DNA of 25,380 nucleotides from Pigoraptor chileana (Eukaryota; Opisthokonta; Filasterea), in assembly GCA_943704495.1 (NCBI GenBank), contig CALSCR010000118.1, positions 1 to 25,380 on the forward strand, read 5' to 3'. Both the position numbers and the translations under genes were made by a program. How positions within the stretch are numbered: position 1 is the first letter of the stretch; every line of letters starts with the position of its first letter. A model generated the notes under the pieces. It did no database searches and had not been told where the DNA came from. It worked only from the letters and a program-made list of their open reading frames with translations. Of this stretch, positions 9,712 to 20,633 are shown one piece after another.

Positions 9712-11628
9712 TCAGTCATCGTCGATCCTTGGTCGCTTTGGCGCATTCTCAATGACATCTCCCTGCTCTACTTGCCCCGCTACCTCCACAGGGCGCCCGG
9801 GTGTCGATGCATTGAACAGCGCGAGGGCGTCACCGATGACATAGGCCTGCCCAGCGACAGTCAGCCCCACCATCACGTCACCCGCCATGTCAGTAGACGC
9901 ACCCCCCGCAGTAGCTGTCGCCCGATCATGCAGGAGCGCAATTCCTGCCCAACGCGCACTTGCGCGGATGGCGCTGTTTGTTTTGAGCCTCTCCGGCCGT
10001 GGGATGGAGGGATGCCACGTGCCCGCCGCAACCTCAGAGTCCCCGCCGCCCGCCGCATAGCACACGCGGTCATCCACAGACGACACCGCAGCCCACGTGA
10101 CATCGTACTTGAGCGCCGACTGCCAGCTGCCGCACGCACTCCAGCGGCGTGGATCGTATGCAAAGAGGGTTCGCTCTGCGCCTCCAACGACAACGACGCC
10201 GCGGCCCGTCGCGCTGGCGTAGAGGGGGGCTGCGGATGAGGACAGGATGCGGACGGGCGCAGGGTCACGTGCGTCCCACACGGATGCCTGCGGTCCCTCA
10301 GTGACGACCACAAGCGGAGATGACGACACACCCATGTCCCCGATACATATGGATGTTGGCGCGTGCGACAGACCAAAAATTCGTTCAATACGACCATCTT
10401 CAGATGTAATGGAAAAGTCGCGGAAAAAGTGGCGCGCACATGCCAATCGAGGTGTGGATGCAGGGAAAAAGGCGCACGGGGACAACCCGGGCTCTCCGTG
10501 TGTGTTTGGCGGTGGTGCGATGGACGACACATGCATCAGCGGCCCGTGGGATCCACCACTTGGTGATGCATCTGCTGCATTCGCAACGTACAGTCGCACG
10601 TGACCGAGCATGTCCGAGGCGGCGACATAGCGGCGCGTTGAATCAGCACTCGGCATGGAGATCACGTGAGAGAGCGAGTGAGGGGAAGGGGTGTGGGATG
10701 CATCCAGGGAAGTGATGACGGCAGCGCCGGCGTCGGTTGGATGCGAAGCACGAGACGAGGGATCGAACACTGCGCGTGCGGAAACACACATCACACATAC
10801 ACGCACGCGGATGCATCGAATTGCGCACAAGGAGATTCGATCAATAAGCGTGAACTATGTGTTTGTGTGTGTGTGTGTATGTGTGTGCATGAGTTGAGAG
10901 GGAATGCATACTGAGAGACACATGCATGCATGTTACATGAGAGGAGGGGACCAACAGCCGCACCTGCGCACGTGACCGGCAGTGCCACAGTAGCTTCATA
11001 GAGGCAGTTCCCACGGCCAAAGACTATGTGACTTGCATCGAGACCAGTTACAAGCGACACAAATGGCGAGGCCGACAACCTGCAATCGACCGAGCGTGTG
11101 TTACAACGACATTTGTCTGTTACGACGACGCAATTGCATATAAACTGCATACAAACAATCCGAAAGCAGTCCACTTGCGGACAAATAACTGATGCCAAAT
11201 GAAACCGTAACGAGATGTGATTACACGTGCTGCGTGCTAGTCTGAGATTCACATGCCCATTCTCATTCCCACACTGAATGGAAATACGCTGACAATATTG
11301 GAGGGCTGGCAGCAGAGTGTAGTGATTCCATCCACCATTACACGCATATTGTGGGCACTGCTTCACTATAGACGGTAATCGAGCTAGTCGCATATCATTC
11401 ACATGTTCATGTTCACATGCGCGTGCCACACATATGATCAATACGCAGACACTACACTGCATACACGATAATGCATGCACACATGCACACACATGCACAT
11501 GCACACAAATGCACACATGCCCACACATGCACACACATGCCCACACACCCGCGCGGGACGGACGGAACATCGAGGGACGCCCGCACCACGTGCAGCTGAC
11601 CACGCGCCTTCACCGCACCCATCTTCAT
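9712..11628 (-). CDS. WD40-like repeat protein, three exons, probably nuclear
   Basis: Read on the minus strand: exon 1 11628-11549, exon 2 11079-10964, exon 3 10769-9712. The phases match and give 417 aa. The start MKMGAVKARGQLHV is the first good ATG before a GTGTGT donor. WD-like blades are suggested by alternating hydrophobic strands and small-residue turns, with phrases such as VTGLDASHIVFGRGNCLYE, SVWDARDP, VVVGGAERTLFAYDPR and YAAGGGDSEVAAGTW. The repeats are degenerate, so I cannot count blades or name an orthologue. The C-terminus has APKRPRIDDD, a basic nuclear-localisation-like cluster. Such propellers usually act as scaffolds. The intron 2 donor GTGCGG is weaker than the others. 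Upstream, paired CACGTGA boxes at 11751-11770 may serve as promoter elements. The gene model is fairly sure; the function is not known. Confidence 0.7.
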
Positions 11629-12242
11629 TGTTTCCGACTCCGAATCACCTCATGAGATTCATTGATCTTCTGCCTGGACTCATTATACAATGCCATTTTG
11701 CTGCTGTGAGACTGCCGGCAGCGGGCGCGGCATTCTGCATTCTGGGCTCATCACGTGACCCTCCACGTGATCATGACGGCGCCCGCACTCTCAGCCACTG
11801 CGACCGTCACTTACGCCTGGCCCCACATAACAAGAGTGTCGGTGTATTTATGGCAGTTCTCTGATTACGCGGATTCGTTCAAGCGGGCGAGAGTGCGCGA
11901 GCGGCGCTTCTGGCTGCACTGCAAGTCACAGGCCACGCAAACAAATGAAGGCTCCACATAATGTGTCCTCACGACAAGCGTGTTTGCTCGGCAATGAAAT
12001 GCAACCATCGCCAACACTTCATCACCCGACAAACCCCTCTGTTCCGACAAGACAGTCCGATTGCTTAACAGAAACTGATTAATAAAGCGCAGATATCAGC
12101 GATACAGACAACTACTATGGTGGTTATGGGGTTGGAGTCAACGCCAATCTCGGTTTTTAATATCGTGCCGTCACAGTCACCGTGAGTGCGTAACACTGCG
12201 CACGTGGCATGCTGCACCGCGCTCACCACCGCCGGGCGCTCA
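11629..12242 (-). promoter_or_regulatory. Intergenic: WD40-like gene promoter and PARP 3' flank
   Basis: No gene is seen. This segment lies between the PARP stop codon (12243) and the ATG of the WD40-like gene (11628), which run head to tail on the minus strand. It holds paired E-box-like sites at 11751-11770. ATTAAA on the minus strand at 12161-12156 lies 81 nt past the PARP stop and is a candidate variant poly(A) signal. Confidence 0.4.
11751..11770. promoter_or_regulatory. Paired CACGTGA boxes upstream of the WD40-like gene
   Basis: TCACGTGA at 11751-11758 and CACGTGA at 11764-11770 lie 12 bp apart, about 125 bp upstream of the WD40-like start codon. CACGTG is the binding core of many bHLH factors. 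The spacing of roughly one helical turn suggests cooperative binding, which is inference. Confidence 0.4.
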
Positions 12243-12909
12243 TTAACCGCGGCCGTAGTCGAATTCGGCCTGCAACACATAGCGGATGCGGACTTGCGCA
12301 ATGTCGTACACAATGTACTGCGGTGGGAGGGTGAAGGGAGATGTATTGGAGAGTAATGTGGCAGAGGTGTTGCGGTCCAGATTGGTAGTGGTTGTGGTTA
12401 GGGTTCTGAGAAGAATTGACACTACTTTATGATGTCGATTGTGTCTGTCAACACAAGTGTGGCAAGATGACACCCACTCCCTTTCCCACAACACATACAC
12501 ACACACACACACGCACGCACACACACGCGCACGCACGCATGCACGCACGCACATACACAATGTGAAAATAAAAAATGAAACAGAAAAATAAAACGATATT
12601 ATAGACACAAACCTCATTATACAAAAGAGAGGCCTTGTCGACGTTCGAGTCGACTCCCTTGCCGAGGGGCACGCGCACACCGTCGTCGCTGTCAGAATAC
12701 GCCAAGTGATACAGTGATGCAATTCAGGTGGGTGAGTAACAAACACACGAGTGCGTCGATTGGAGACTCAATTCAACAAGCAATGAAACGTGTGTGTTGT
12801 GCGCTATGCAATGTTATTGACAATCCCACATACACAACACATGGTTGAACACATACGCAGTGTGATAACCACAAACACACACACACACACACACACACAC
12901 ATTAGACAG

Positions 12910-12951
<42 letters not shown>

Positions 12952-14072
12952 TACACACAACATACACATTACACAGCACGCCGACACACTCACAGCGTGA
13001 TGGTCTTTGAGGGGTCTGGATGGGTGCGCCCAATGCCCTTTGTGCTGTGCTTTCCCGAAGGAAGTCCGCGCGGAAGAGAGCTGTCAGATTGTTTGAGCTC
13101 GTGGGGCTCTCCAAGCGCCACCTCGCAAAGAAGAAGCACGCCCTTTGCTGTGGGGCGGCCCGTTGCAAAGCAGTAGTTGGCCGATTTGCTCACCATATCC
13201 TGTGTGTGTGTGTGTTTATGCGTGCGTGAATGAAGGTTAGAGCATGTCCTATTTGGAGATTAAACTTTCGTGGTATGCAATATGTGGCAGAACACATACA
13301 TTCGCAGAACTTGCACAACGAACGCATCGGCAAAACACACACACACATCCATCTTTGAACTTACCGCAAAGTAGATGCCCTTGCCAAACATGTAGCCGGT
13401 GACGGGCGCTTCCGGGGGAGCAATACGCAGACCCTACACAAACAGTGGGCATGTGATCAGCAAGACCCACGCATAGCCCTCCACTCTAAGCACATCACAG
13501 ATGTCACATGCAAGAAAGTGCAGCCTATCGCCTACCGTGGACAGAATGCCGACAAAGTTGGTTGAGCGCGAACCGTGCCAAAGCAACTGGCGATTGCCAA
13601 TGTCGGGACGAAATCGCTCGTCTTCTCCGCTCCTGTTGCAGATTGAAATGTTGCAAGATGCATACATGGAGGGGCAGAGAGATTTCGCCCTTGAGTCAGC
13701 GGTGGTATATGTGCATCAAGCACATGTATGCGTGCATGTACACAGGCACACACACACACATACACACACGCCCATGCGCCACACAACCAACAACATACCT
13801 GCACGCCTTGAAAAGATGGAGCAGCTTGAGCTTGTACGAGTTGTGGGTTGAGGCATGCGTGTTACTCATGTACCTGCATAGCACCAATGCGTCAAATGTG
13901 TTGTAAAAATTAAAATAGAGACGGAATATGAAACAAGAGTTGGCAAACATTCTCTGAATTGATCAAATGGGAATAGCAGCATGACAAGGTACTGAGCGAC
14001 CCTTGCAGCAAGATGCCAAAAACGACGTACACACTGAAAAGCAGGAATAAATCAAAAGCATGCACATGACTC

Positions 14073-14133
<61 letters not shown>

Positions 14134-17100
14134 CATTACACACACATACATAACACAAACGCACACATATATAACACATGCACACAGCACACATATGCAC
14201 AAACACGGTAAGGACAGTGACGCCAACACAACCCACTGCGTGACGAGGCTCCAGTCTGGCGAGCTCTCGGAAAGTGGGACCAGATCGCACTTGAGCGAGG
14301 CATAGTGATTGTCGATGGGGTTGCCCAACTTATTCGCATCCCCTTGGAACAGCTTCATAGCAATCTGAATGTCACCAAGCGCCTTTATGTGTGCGTGCAT
14401 GCGTGCGTGCGTGCGTTCGTGCGTGCGCGTGTGAAGGGGTGACATGTAGAACTCAAGTCAGTGTCTTGTGCGCAATGCTCATGCATTCCACATGATTGGG
14501 CAGAGAGAGTGTATGTGTGTGCGTGTGTATGTGTGCGCATGTATGTGACGACGTTGGCACAGGGGCGAACAAAGTGGACCACCAACCCCCAAAAGATCCT
14601 GCTTGCGCTTCACGTCCGCTTCCGACCGTATGAGCGGCGGTGTTCGGTGTCCAAAATTGTGGGGAATCCGAGTGTAAAACTCACTGCACGCCTCCATTAG
14701 ATTGCCGCTATTGTGCTTGATGATATTTGCAATGCGTGAGAGGGATTCATATCCATTCTTAATTTGCACTGCCGTCAGTTTGCCCAGCGGTGCCTTGGTT
14801 GCATCGTACTGTCGCGCAAAGAAGCGGGTGTATGTGTGTATGTGTGTGTGTGTGTGCGTGTGTGTGTGGAGGGAATGTCATGCGTGTTAAGTACACATAC
14901 AGACAGTTCCAACCGCGATAACATAGTAATTACACACTCAATGTACACATTCAATGGATACACTCCCTGCACACGCAGCAATGTGTCGGTCGCTCACCTC
15001 CATTTCCAGCATTGTGCTCTCCATGGTCTTGACATCGGCAATGAATCCAATGAAGCTCTGCACTGCGTCGGGGAGCGTGCTCTTCGGTATTTCCACAGGC
15101 TTCTTGTCCTGCGGCTCAGCAGGCGCGCTGTTGCGTGTTTATTGTGTTGCAAGGGGCATAGTTAGCGCGTCGGTTGGGAATAAACGGCAGTCGGATCACG
15201 TGGTCGAGTATACTTAATACAACTTCATAGACTGTGGCTGGCAGATAATTGATGGGCGTTGAAAAGCAGACACTGAATCGCCATGTTGATGTCGCGCGAC
15301 AAAGGTATATATCTCACTCTCACGCACACACACAGGCATACACACACACACACACACACACTCCCATCGCAGATCATAGGATGTCTGGACAACTTACGCT
15401 GGCTCCTCCGTAGCATAATCAATGTGCACCATGTCGTATTTGCCGCTCTTTTTAACAAAGCTGTCGCGATTGGCCCACACATTGGCGGTTTTGTCCTTAA
15501 ATTTGCTTTCAAACGCGCTCGTCGCACTGTCCAGTGACTTAAACGAATCGATCGATTGTTGTCCTGACACACCGACTGCAGCGTGTATGCGTGTGCATGC
15601 ATGGGCGTGTGTGTGTCAGCAAAGAGAGGCGAGCATATCTGGTGATACACCAACTGCAGCGTGTATGCGTGTGCATGCATGGACGTGTGTGTGTCAGCAA
15701 AGAGAGACGAGCATAGTGGTCACAACAGGGGGAACACAAAATAAAGCGAAATCGCTCAAGTGCATTGGGCGCATAAGACGGTGCAATCACGTGATGCGCA
15801 CGAAAGTCTCATTGGCACCCACCACGTCCCCAGCGGGTGAAGACAAAGTAGGTGTTGCCAGCGTCAGACTCCAGGAGCTGGATGACTGTTTGCATACACA
15901 CACATGCAAAAAATATATGTATATCAAAAACGATATTCGTCATGAGTATGTGGAACACCCCACATTCCCACACACACACACATATGTGTATGTGTTATAC
16001 ACGCTGAGACATCACAGGACACATTCGGCAAACGAATGGCGACGGGTTCGGCCTGGTGCTCTTCCCACAGTGCAAATTCCCACCGTAAAACTTGTTGTTG
16101 TTCTGTCCAATGTTCGTCTGCGGCAAAGAAAAGGGAAAAACAATACGGAAAAAGAAGGTTATGGAAGAATGCATAAGTGTCTTAGGCGCTGTGCCCAGGA
16201 CTCCACACGAGAGAGAATGGTAAAACTTGGAAGGGCTGGTAAGCACACGCCAGCACATCAACGGCCAATATGGCATCCGGCGGCACACACCCTTGCATTC
16301 CAAGGGAAATAATACGCCATACGCAAGCACGACCCCTCTGACAATTACCGCGCCATCCCCAATGCAGAGTCGGTGGACATTCGCACCGCCTACCTGGTTC
16401 AGCATGACATCATAGACAACGCCGTTGGCCTCGTACACGTGCTTTGACGCCGCACCGGGGCAGTGCGCATCCACAGGCCGCGATCCCTTGAACGCAATCG
16501 TCACCTTCTTCATGTCCGGCGCGGGAGCGGCGGGGGCATCCGGGACGGCGGGTGCTGCGGGCGCATCCAGGGCAGCCTTGCCCTTACCCTTGCCCCTGCC
16601 CTTTGAAGTGGCAGTAACATCGGTGGCAGGTGCATTCGAGGCTGCGGGTACGTCGACAGCAGCAGAGACGTCGACTGATGCGGCGGATGCATCCGGGGCA
16701 GCCTTGCCCTTGCCCTTGCCCCTTCCCTTCCCCTTGTCATCCGCTGCCACGGCGTCACCATTTGAGGCAGCCGCGGGGGCTTCGGCGGCAGCATTCTTTC
16801 CGCGACCCCTCTTAGCGGGAGCGGGGGCGGGCACATCTGGGGCAGGGGTTGCCATGGCAGCCGCGGCGGGCGGATCAACGTCCATTGCGTCGTCCGCAGG
16901 CTCTGCTTTCTGCGCCTTTGTTGTGCGCCCTCCCCGCTTCGAACCCGCAGCCTGTGGAGCAACTGGCGCAGGGGCTACCGCTGGGGCAGGAGGATCAGGG
17001 CGTGCTCGCGAGCTACGCCTGGGGGCCACTGGCTCTGATTCGGGCAAAGGATGGAAAGAGCGAACGCGTGTGTAAGTTGTGTCTGTGTGTGTCTGTGTGG

Positions 17101-17711
17101 TGTGTAAGTTGAGTGTGTGTTTATGTGGTGTGCAAGTTGGTGTGTGTGTGTGTTTTGTGTGGTGTGTAAGTTGAGTGTGTGGTTTGTGTGTTGTTTTTTG
17201 TGTTGTTGTTGTTGTTGTTGTGTTTTGAGGGACAATAAAAGCAAAATGTGCGTTGGGTATGTAATCACTAGTTACATGCCGTCACCACCACAAGTAAAGC
17301 AAGCCGCGGCAACAGGGTCCGCAATTGATGCGTGACTGTGCATCCCGATTTCAAAACACCACTTCAAGTGTGATTGGCGTACCTTCTGCCTTGGCACGCT
17401 TGGCATCTTGGGCTATTTCACGCACGCGTTGTGAGCACAGTTGAGTTAGAATGAGAGAGCGCCACCGACATCACACACCAAAGTGCCAAAAAGACTGCCG
17501 AATAATCATTGGAAACTTAGACAAAAGTCCCACAATTCGTGCAATCGAAGCAGTCGCTCTTTTTCAAACTGTGCATGCCCACAAAAGCGCAACAAAAACG
17601 GGCGCCCACGCACAGTCGATGCAAATCCAATCTCAAACAGATTCAAACAACAGCGCAGATTAACCAACCGGAGTCGTCCGCGACGGCATCGACCTTGCGC
17701 TTGGGAGGCAT
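12243..17711 (-). CDS. PARP2: PARP2-type poly(ADP-ribose) polymerase, 15 exons
   Basis: Minus-strand exons: 17711-17669, 17412-17383, 17034-16394, 16117-16084, 15885-15823, 15575-15398, 15127-14998, 14808-14587, 14382-14237, 13873-13799, 13632-13536, 13433-13365, 13199-12994, 12688-12613, 12317-12243. All fourteen introns are GT-AG and in phase, giving 694 aa. The family adds poly(ADP-ribose) to proteins from NAD+ at DNA breaks in the nucleus. Order: NLS-like MPPKRKV start; disordered Ala/Pro/Lys N-terminus to about 198 with KGRGKGKGK twice; WGR domain about 200-329 (Trp268-Gly269-Arg270); helical regulatory domain about 345-475 ([16 protein letters not shown]); catalytic domain with LLWHGSR (His540), GKGIYFA (Tyr574) and LLYNEYIVYD (Glu670). 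This complete H-Y-E triad predicts chain-forming polymerase activity. No zinc fingers or BRCT domain, so PARP2/3 type rather than PARP1. A tandem duplication copies the exon 6 acceptor (see findings). Start context GCCATGCC is good. Confidence 0.95.
12487..12556. repeat. (CA)n/(CGCA)n repeat in PARP intron 14
   Basis: CA and CGCA repeats on the + strand, so TG/TGCG in the transcript. They lie in the half of the intron (12318-12612) nearer its 5' splice site. Confidence 0.85.
12871..12968. repeat. Double (CA)n microsatellite in PARP intron 13
   Basis: Two CA tracts flank a short unique spacer (about 12901-12911). In the transcript they read as TG repeats and begin about 25 nt after the GTGAGT donor at 12993. 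Confidence 0.9.
14075..14131. repeat. (CA)n microsatellite in PARP intron 9
   Basis: About 28 uninterrupted CA units on the + strand, read as TG in the PARP transcript, within the intron 13874-14236. Confidence 0.92.
15565..15715. repeat. 78-bp tandem duplication spanning the PARP exon 6 splice acceptor
   Basis: Copy 1 (15565-15637) and copy 2 (15643-15715) are about 95% identical at a period of 78 bp. Each contains CTGCAGCGTGTATGCG and GTGTGTGTGTCAGCAAAGAG. Copy 1 includes the true acceptor and first bases of exon 6 (exon begins at 15575 on the minus strand). Copy 2 places an equivalent CTGCAG acceptor 78 nt upstream in the transcript, at 15654-15659. Confidence 0.85.
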
Positions 17712-19079
17712 GGCGGTGAGACTTTGATAGTCGAGGGTTGTGGTGTAGTGCGTGGAAGAATACCTCGAAGGGACTTGCCTTTGCAGCCAGAATGGTCTCC
17801 TTCGAAGGTAAGCGACGGATTGGTAGCTTCTCTGTTGCGGTACAGCTAAGAATCGCAGACAATAATATAGCCTGAGTGCGTGCGTGCGCATGTCCACTCG
17901 TGTGCGTGCGTGTGTGTCGTGTGCGTGTGTGCGTGCGTGCGTGCGTGCGTGCGTTGTTGTTGGTGTTGTGTTTTAGAGTCGTGTCAAACCGTGACATGAG
18001 CCGACATGATTAAACAAAGTAGCTTTCATGCTATCGAAATTGGCTATTGGATACAGTATGGACGTTAACAATCCGCGCCCAGAATCCTACTTTATCCGGG
18101 GACGGCTGATCCAGTTGGGGTGCGACTTATAATCTGTCACAACAAAACTGACACTGCCGTGGCCGAAACACTTTGATGCTGCGGACACATCCTCCACGGC
18201 TGACCTTCAGACGCCGAACCGGTCGCCGAACTGGCTGCACTGCATCCACTGCCGCCCAGGGACTGCCGTGGTGCAATCAGCCCCGACTGCAGCGACCGAC
18301 GGCTGCCGACTGAGCATGAGCGCAAAGCCACCAATCTGTTCACAGCCGCGGTGCCGGGCCTTACGTCCCGTCCTGACATGACTTGACAACAGCCCTAGCC
18401 ACCATTCTGACAAGCCGTTCTGGGGGATAAGGCCACTATTGAGATGGGTCGATTGTCCTGGTGCGACGTGCTATTCTGCCGGATTCAGTCGCCGACATAT
18501 TAGGCATAATTGGTCGTCCGATCCAGTAGGCGTGACGACGCCGGTTGTCTCATTAGCAGTGACTATAGAAGCGACCACGGCCGGGATGAATGGCCGAGTC
18601 ATTACTGTATTCAATGCAGAATCACAAACTGACCTTTTGCCGGAGTGCGAGTACGAAGTATACCTGACATAAATTGTGCATGTGGGGTGATGCAGCACTA
18701 AGTACTGCCGCCAGGAAAGCACTCAACTGCAGTCCCTCTCAAAGATCTGGAGATAACAACAGACTGCAGCTGCGAACGGATGGTCCCGGCACTGAATCGG
18801 GCGTCATCGTGGGCGTCGACATGTGACACATCATTATGATATTTACTGCCGGATGTCTACAAAAAATGACACGGCAATCAACGCAACCATTGTATGTTTG
18901 TATTATAACCCACGAATTCGAATGCATTGCCGGGATCACGCCGCAGTCCGGGCAGTCCGTCGGGTGCCAAAACAGTCACCGGCGGGGCCGATGAACTCGT
19001 CTGCCGCTGGGCGGAAACTGAGCGGCGAGTGCCTAGATGGCGCTCGTCAGTTCTGTTCTCAATGGCACTCCGTAGTACA
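17712..19079. other. Gene-free region between the PARP start and the TPR gene
   Basis: The left part is the PARP upstream region. It contains a palindromic CCTTCGAAGG near 17801 and a (GTGC)n tetranucleotide repeat at about 17877-17954. From about 18080 to 19079 the sequence has the same GC-rich texture with ACTGCC and GCCGG words as the 2600-4200 stretch, including ACTGCC at about 18154, 18249, 18262, 18704 and 18845. No frame shows protein-like features, and no terminal inverted or direct repeats bounding an element were found. Confidence 0.4.
17877..17954. repeat. (GTGC)n tetranucleotide repeat upstream of PARP
   Basis: Imperfect GTGC/GTGT repeat ending in GTTGTTGTTGG, about 165 bp upstream of the PARP start codon. 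Confidence 0.8.
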
Positions 19080-19712
19080 TCACTCTGATTGTTTACAACA
19101 CTCCGTACATTTTTCGCACGTCCCGGCCACGCACGCTATCAAACACGCACCGCAACAGAACAGAGGAGCAAAGCAGCAAAGCAAACAGATCCCAAACGCC
19201 CCACAATTTTCCTTAAGGCTTTTCTTCCATTTTGTAAACATAGATTGAGAGTCCGGCACCAGTGCGTCTTTGCAGGCGCGCACCGCTTCATCCGCAGCAG
19301 CCACATCCGGATGGACGGGACCAAACGCCTTAACCCGAATCGCCAGCGCACGCTCGTACATGCGCAAAGCCAAAGGGTAGTTTGTATATCCGTCACGATA
19401 CACGCCGCCAATGTCGCAGAGGGTCGTCGCCACATCCGGATGGTCTGGGCCGAGGGATGCCTCCTCACGCGCAAGGTTGCTCTCGTACGCACTCAAGGCC
19501 TTGTCATAATTGCCCGTCATAAAGAGCCCCTTGCCCTTGTCACGCGTTGCGTCCCGCTCATTCGAGTCGAACTGTGCTGTCGCTTCCCGCGGTGCCGTCA
19601 CTTCCAGCGGTATCGTCATTGGCCGCATTGGCAAGAGCGCGATGCCCTCATCCTCGCTGCCATGGATACGGCCTCCCGTCGAGCCGGGTTCCGCGTTGTC
19701 CGTCGACGACAT
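19080..19712 (-). CDS. TPR protein (kinesin-light-chain type repeats) with cysteine-rich hydrophobic tail
   Basis: A single uninterrupted 210-codon frame begins at ATG 19712. An acidic, Pro/Thr-containing N-terminus (1-50) precedes two TPR units of the kinesin-light-chain/TPR_12 type at about 55-90 and 93-132. Diagnostic phrases are GNYDKALSAYE, LGPDHPDVATTLCDIGGVY, YPLALRMYERALAIR and FGPVHPDVA. TPRs mediate protein binding. The tail from 170 to 206 alternates hydrophobic residues with twelve cysteines, including four CC pairs, and then ends KQSE. Such a tail could be a palmitoylated or membrane-inserted anchor, or could bind metal; which one is inference. No signal peptide is seen. It is the only intronless gene among intron-rich neighbours, and gene-free DNA lies on both sides, so a relatively recent arrival (retrocopy or transfer) is possible but unproven. 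A CACGTG box at 19739-19744 lies just upstream of the start. Confidence 0.82.
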   Translation of the reverse strand: MSSTDNAEPGSTGGRIHGSEDEGIALLPMRPMTIPLEVTAPREATAQFDSNERDATRDKGKGLFMTGNYDKALSAYESNLAREEASLGPDHPDVATTLCDIGGVYRDGYTNYPLALRMYERALAIRVKAFGPVHPDVAAADEAVRACKDALVPDSQSMFTKWKKSLKENCGAFGICLLCCFAPLFCCGACLIACVAGTCEKCTECCKQSE

Positions 19713-20633
19713 CCGTCGCGCGACTCAGCCTCACCGTGCACGTGACACGGCAGCCCTGAGAGTGACTTGGGATTACACTCGAGTCAGTGACGGCGACTTT
19801 GCCAGGCAATCAGAACTCGGACTGGCTGTATGCAAGACGTACGCGTCCAAGTGCCTGCCGAAACAGCTAGCGCCGCCGCCGCTCGCTGAAGATTAAAAAA
19901 AAAAAACTATTGTCGCACTTGTGCATGCACTTTCGCTCAGTAATCTGATTCCAATATTAAAGACGGTGTCGGGATTCACAGTTTCTGGCACTAGACCTAC
20001 CTGCACACGGACACGGTCTGAAGACTTCCGAGTTTGTTTTGGCTGACAGACAAAAACAAAAAATCATTCAGTACTCTGGCTCTACTAACGCGCTAATTTG
20101 TGTATGGGACGCAGTATTGCCCAATGTGGCCGAGAGCTCGCTCGAGATGGAAGTGTAAGTGGAGGCACCGGTCAACGCTGTCAGGTAGTTCAGAAGCCAA
20201 CGACAAGCGTGGCGCTTGAATCATTGCGACTGGCGACAACTTGCGAGCTTCAAGAAACGCCATCCTCTTTTACGAATGCCATTGGCAACTGCTTCTGAAC
20301 GCCTTAAGACTGTAGGTAGCCATGAACTGTATGAAAATAACAAACTCAAGCACGCAGACGCATGCAGGCACGCACTCACGCACGACAAAAAAATTGGGCA
20401 AGAAATAGCGGATCTGCACAGACGGCGCATAAGGGCAGCCAAGAGATGTAGGATTCAAGGACGTTGTGCGCATGGACTCCACAACGGCAGCCAAAAGAAA
20501 GATCCACAGTGTGTGTGTATGGTTTCTGTGCATATGTGTATGAAACCGCGCGAGACAGAGCACATCTTGCATACACACGCACACATACGCGCACACACAA
20601 TCGCGTGTACATGATTCACGACGCGAGTGCATC
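19713..20633. other. Gene-free region between the TPR gene and the SH3/headpiece gene
   Basis: It contains the TPR upstream region, with CACGTG at 19739-19744, a 13-bp A run at about 19896 and unremarkable mixed sequence. It also holds the 3' flank of the SH3/headpiece gene. Open frames on both strands lack motifs and are CA-biased from 20490 onward. I see no canonical AATAAA on the minus strand after the stop at 20634. Confidence 0.4.

Noticed and set aside
12076-12085. AATAAA on the + strand near 12080.
   Set aside because: No + strand gene ends nearby; it lies between two minus-strand genes.
12871-12968. Regular repeats with spacers that might suggest a CRISPR-like array.
   Set aside because: They are plain CA dinucleotide tracts inside a eukaryotic intron.
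16425-17075. A 216-codon open frame on the + strand rich in Ala, Gly and Pro.
   Set aside because: It is the antisense of the GC-rich PARP exon 3, whose minus-strand reading is in phase with a complete PARP.
9480-20484. The 14-mer CATGGACTCCACAA occurs at 9480-9493 and 20471-20484.
   Set aside because: About one or two shared 14-mers are expected by chance in a window of this size; the surrounding bases do not align.
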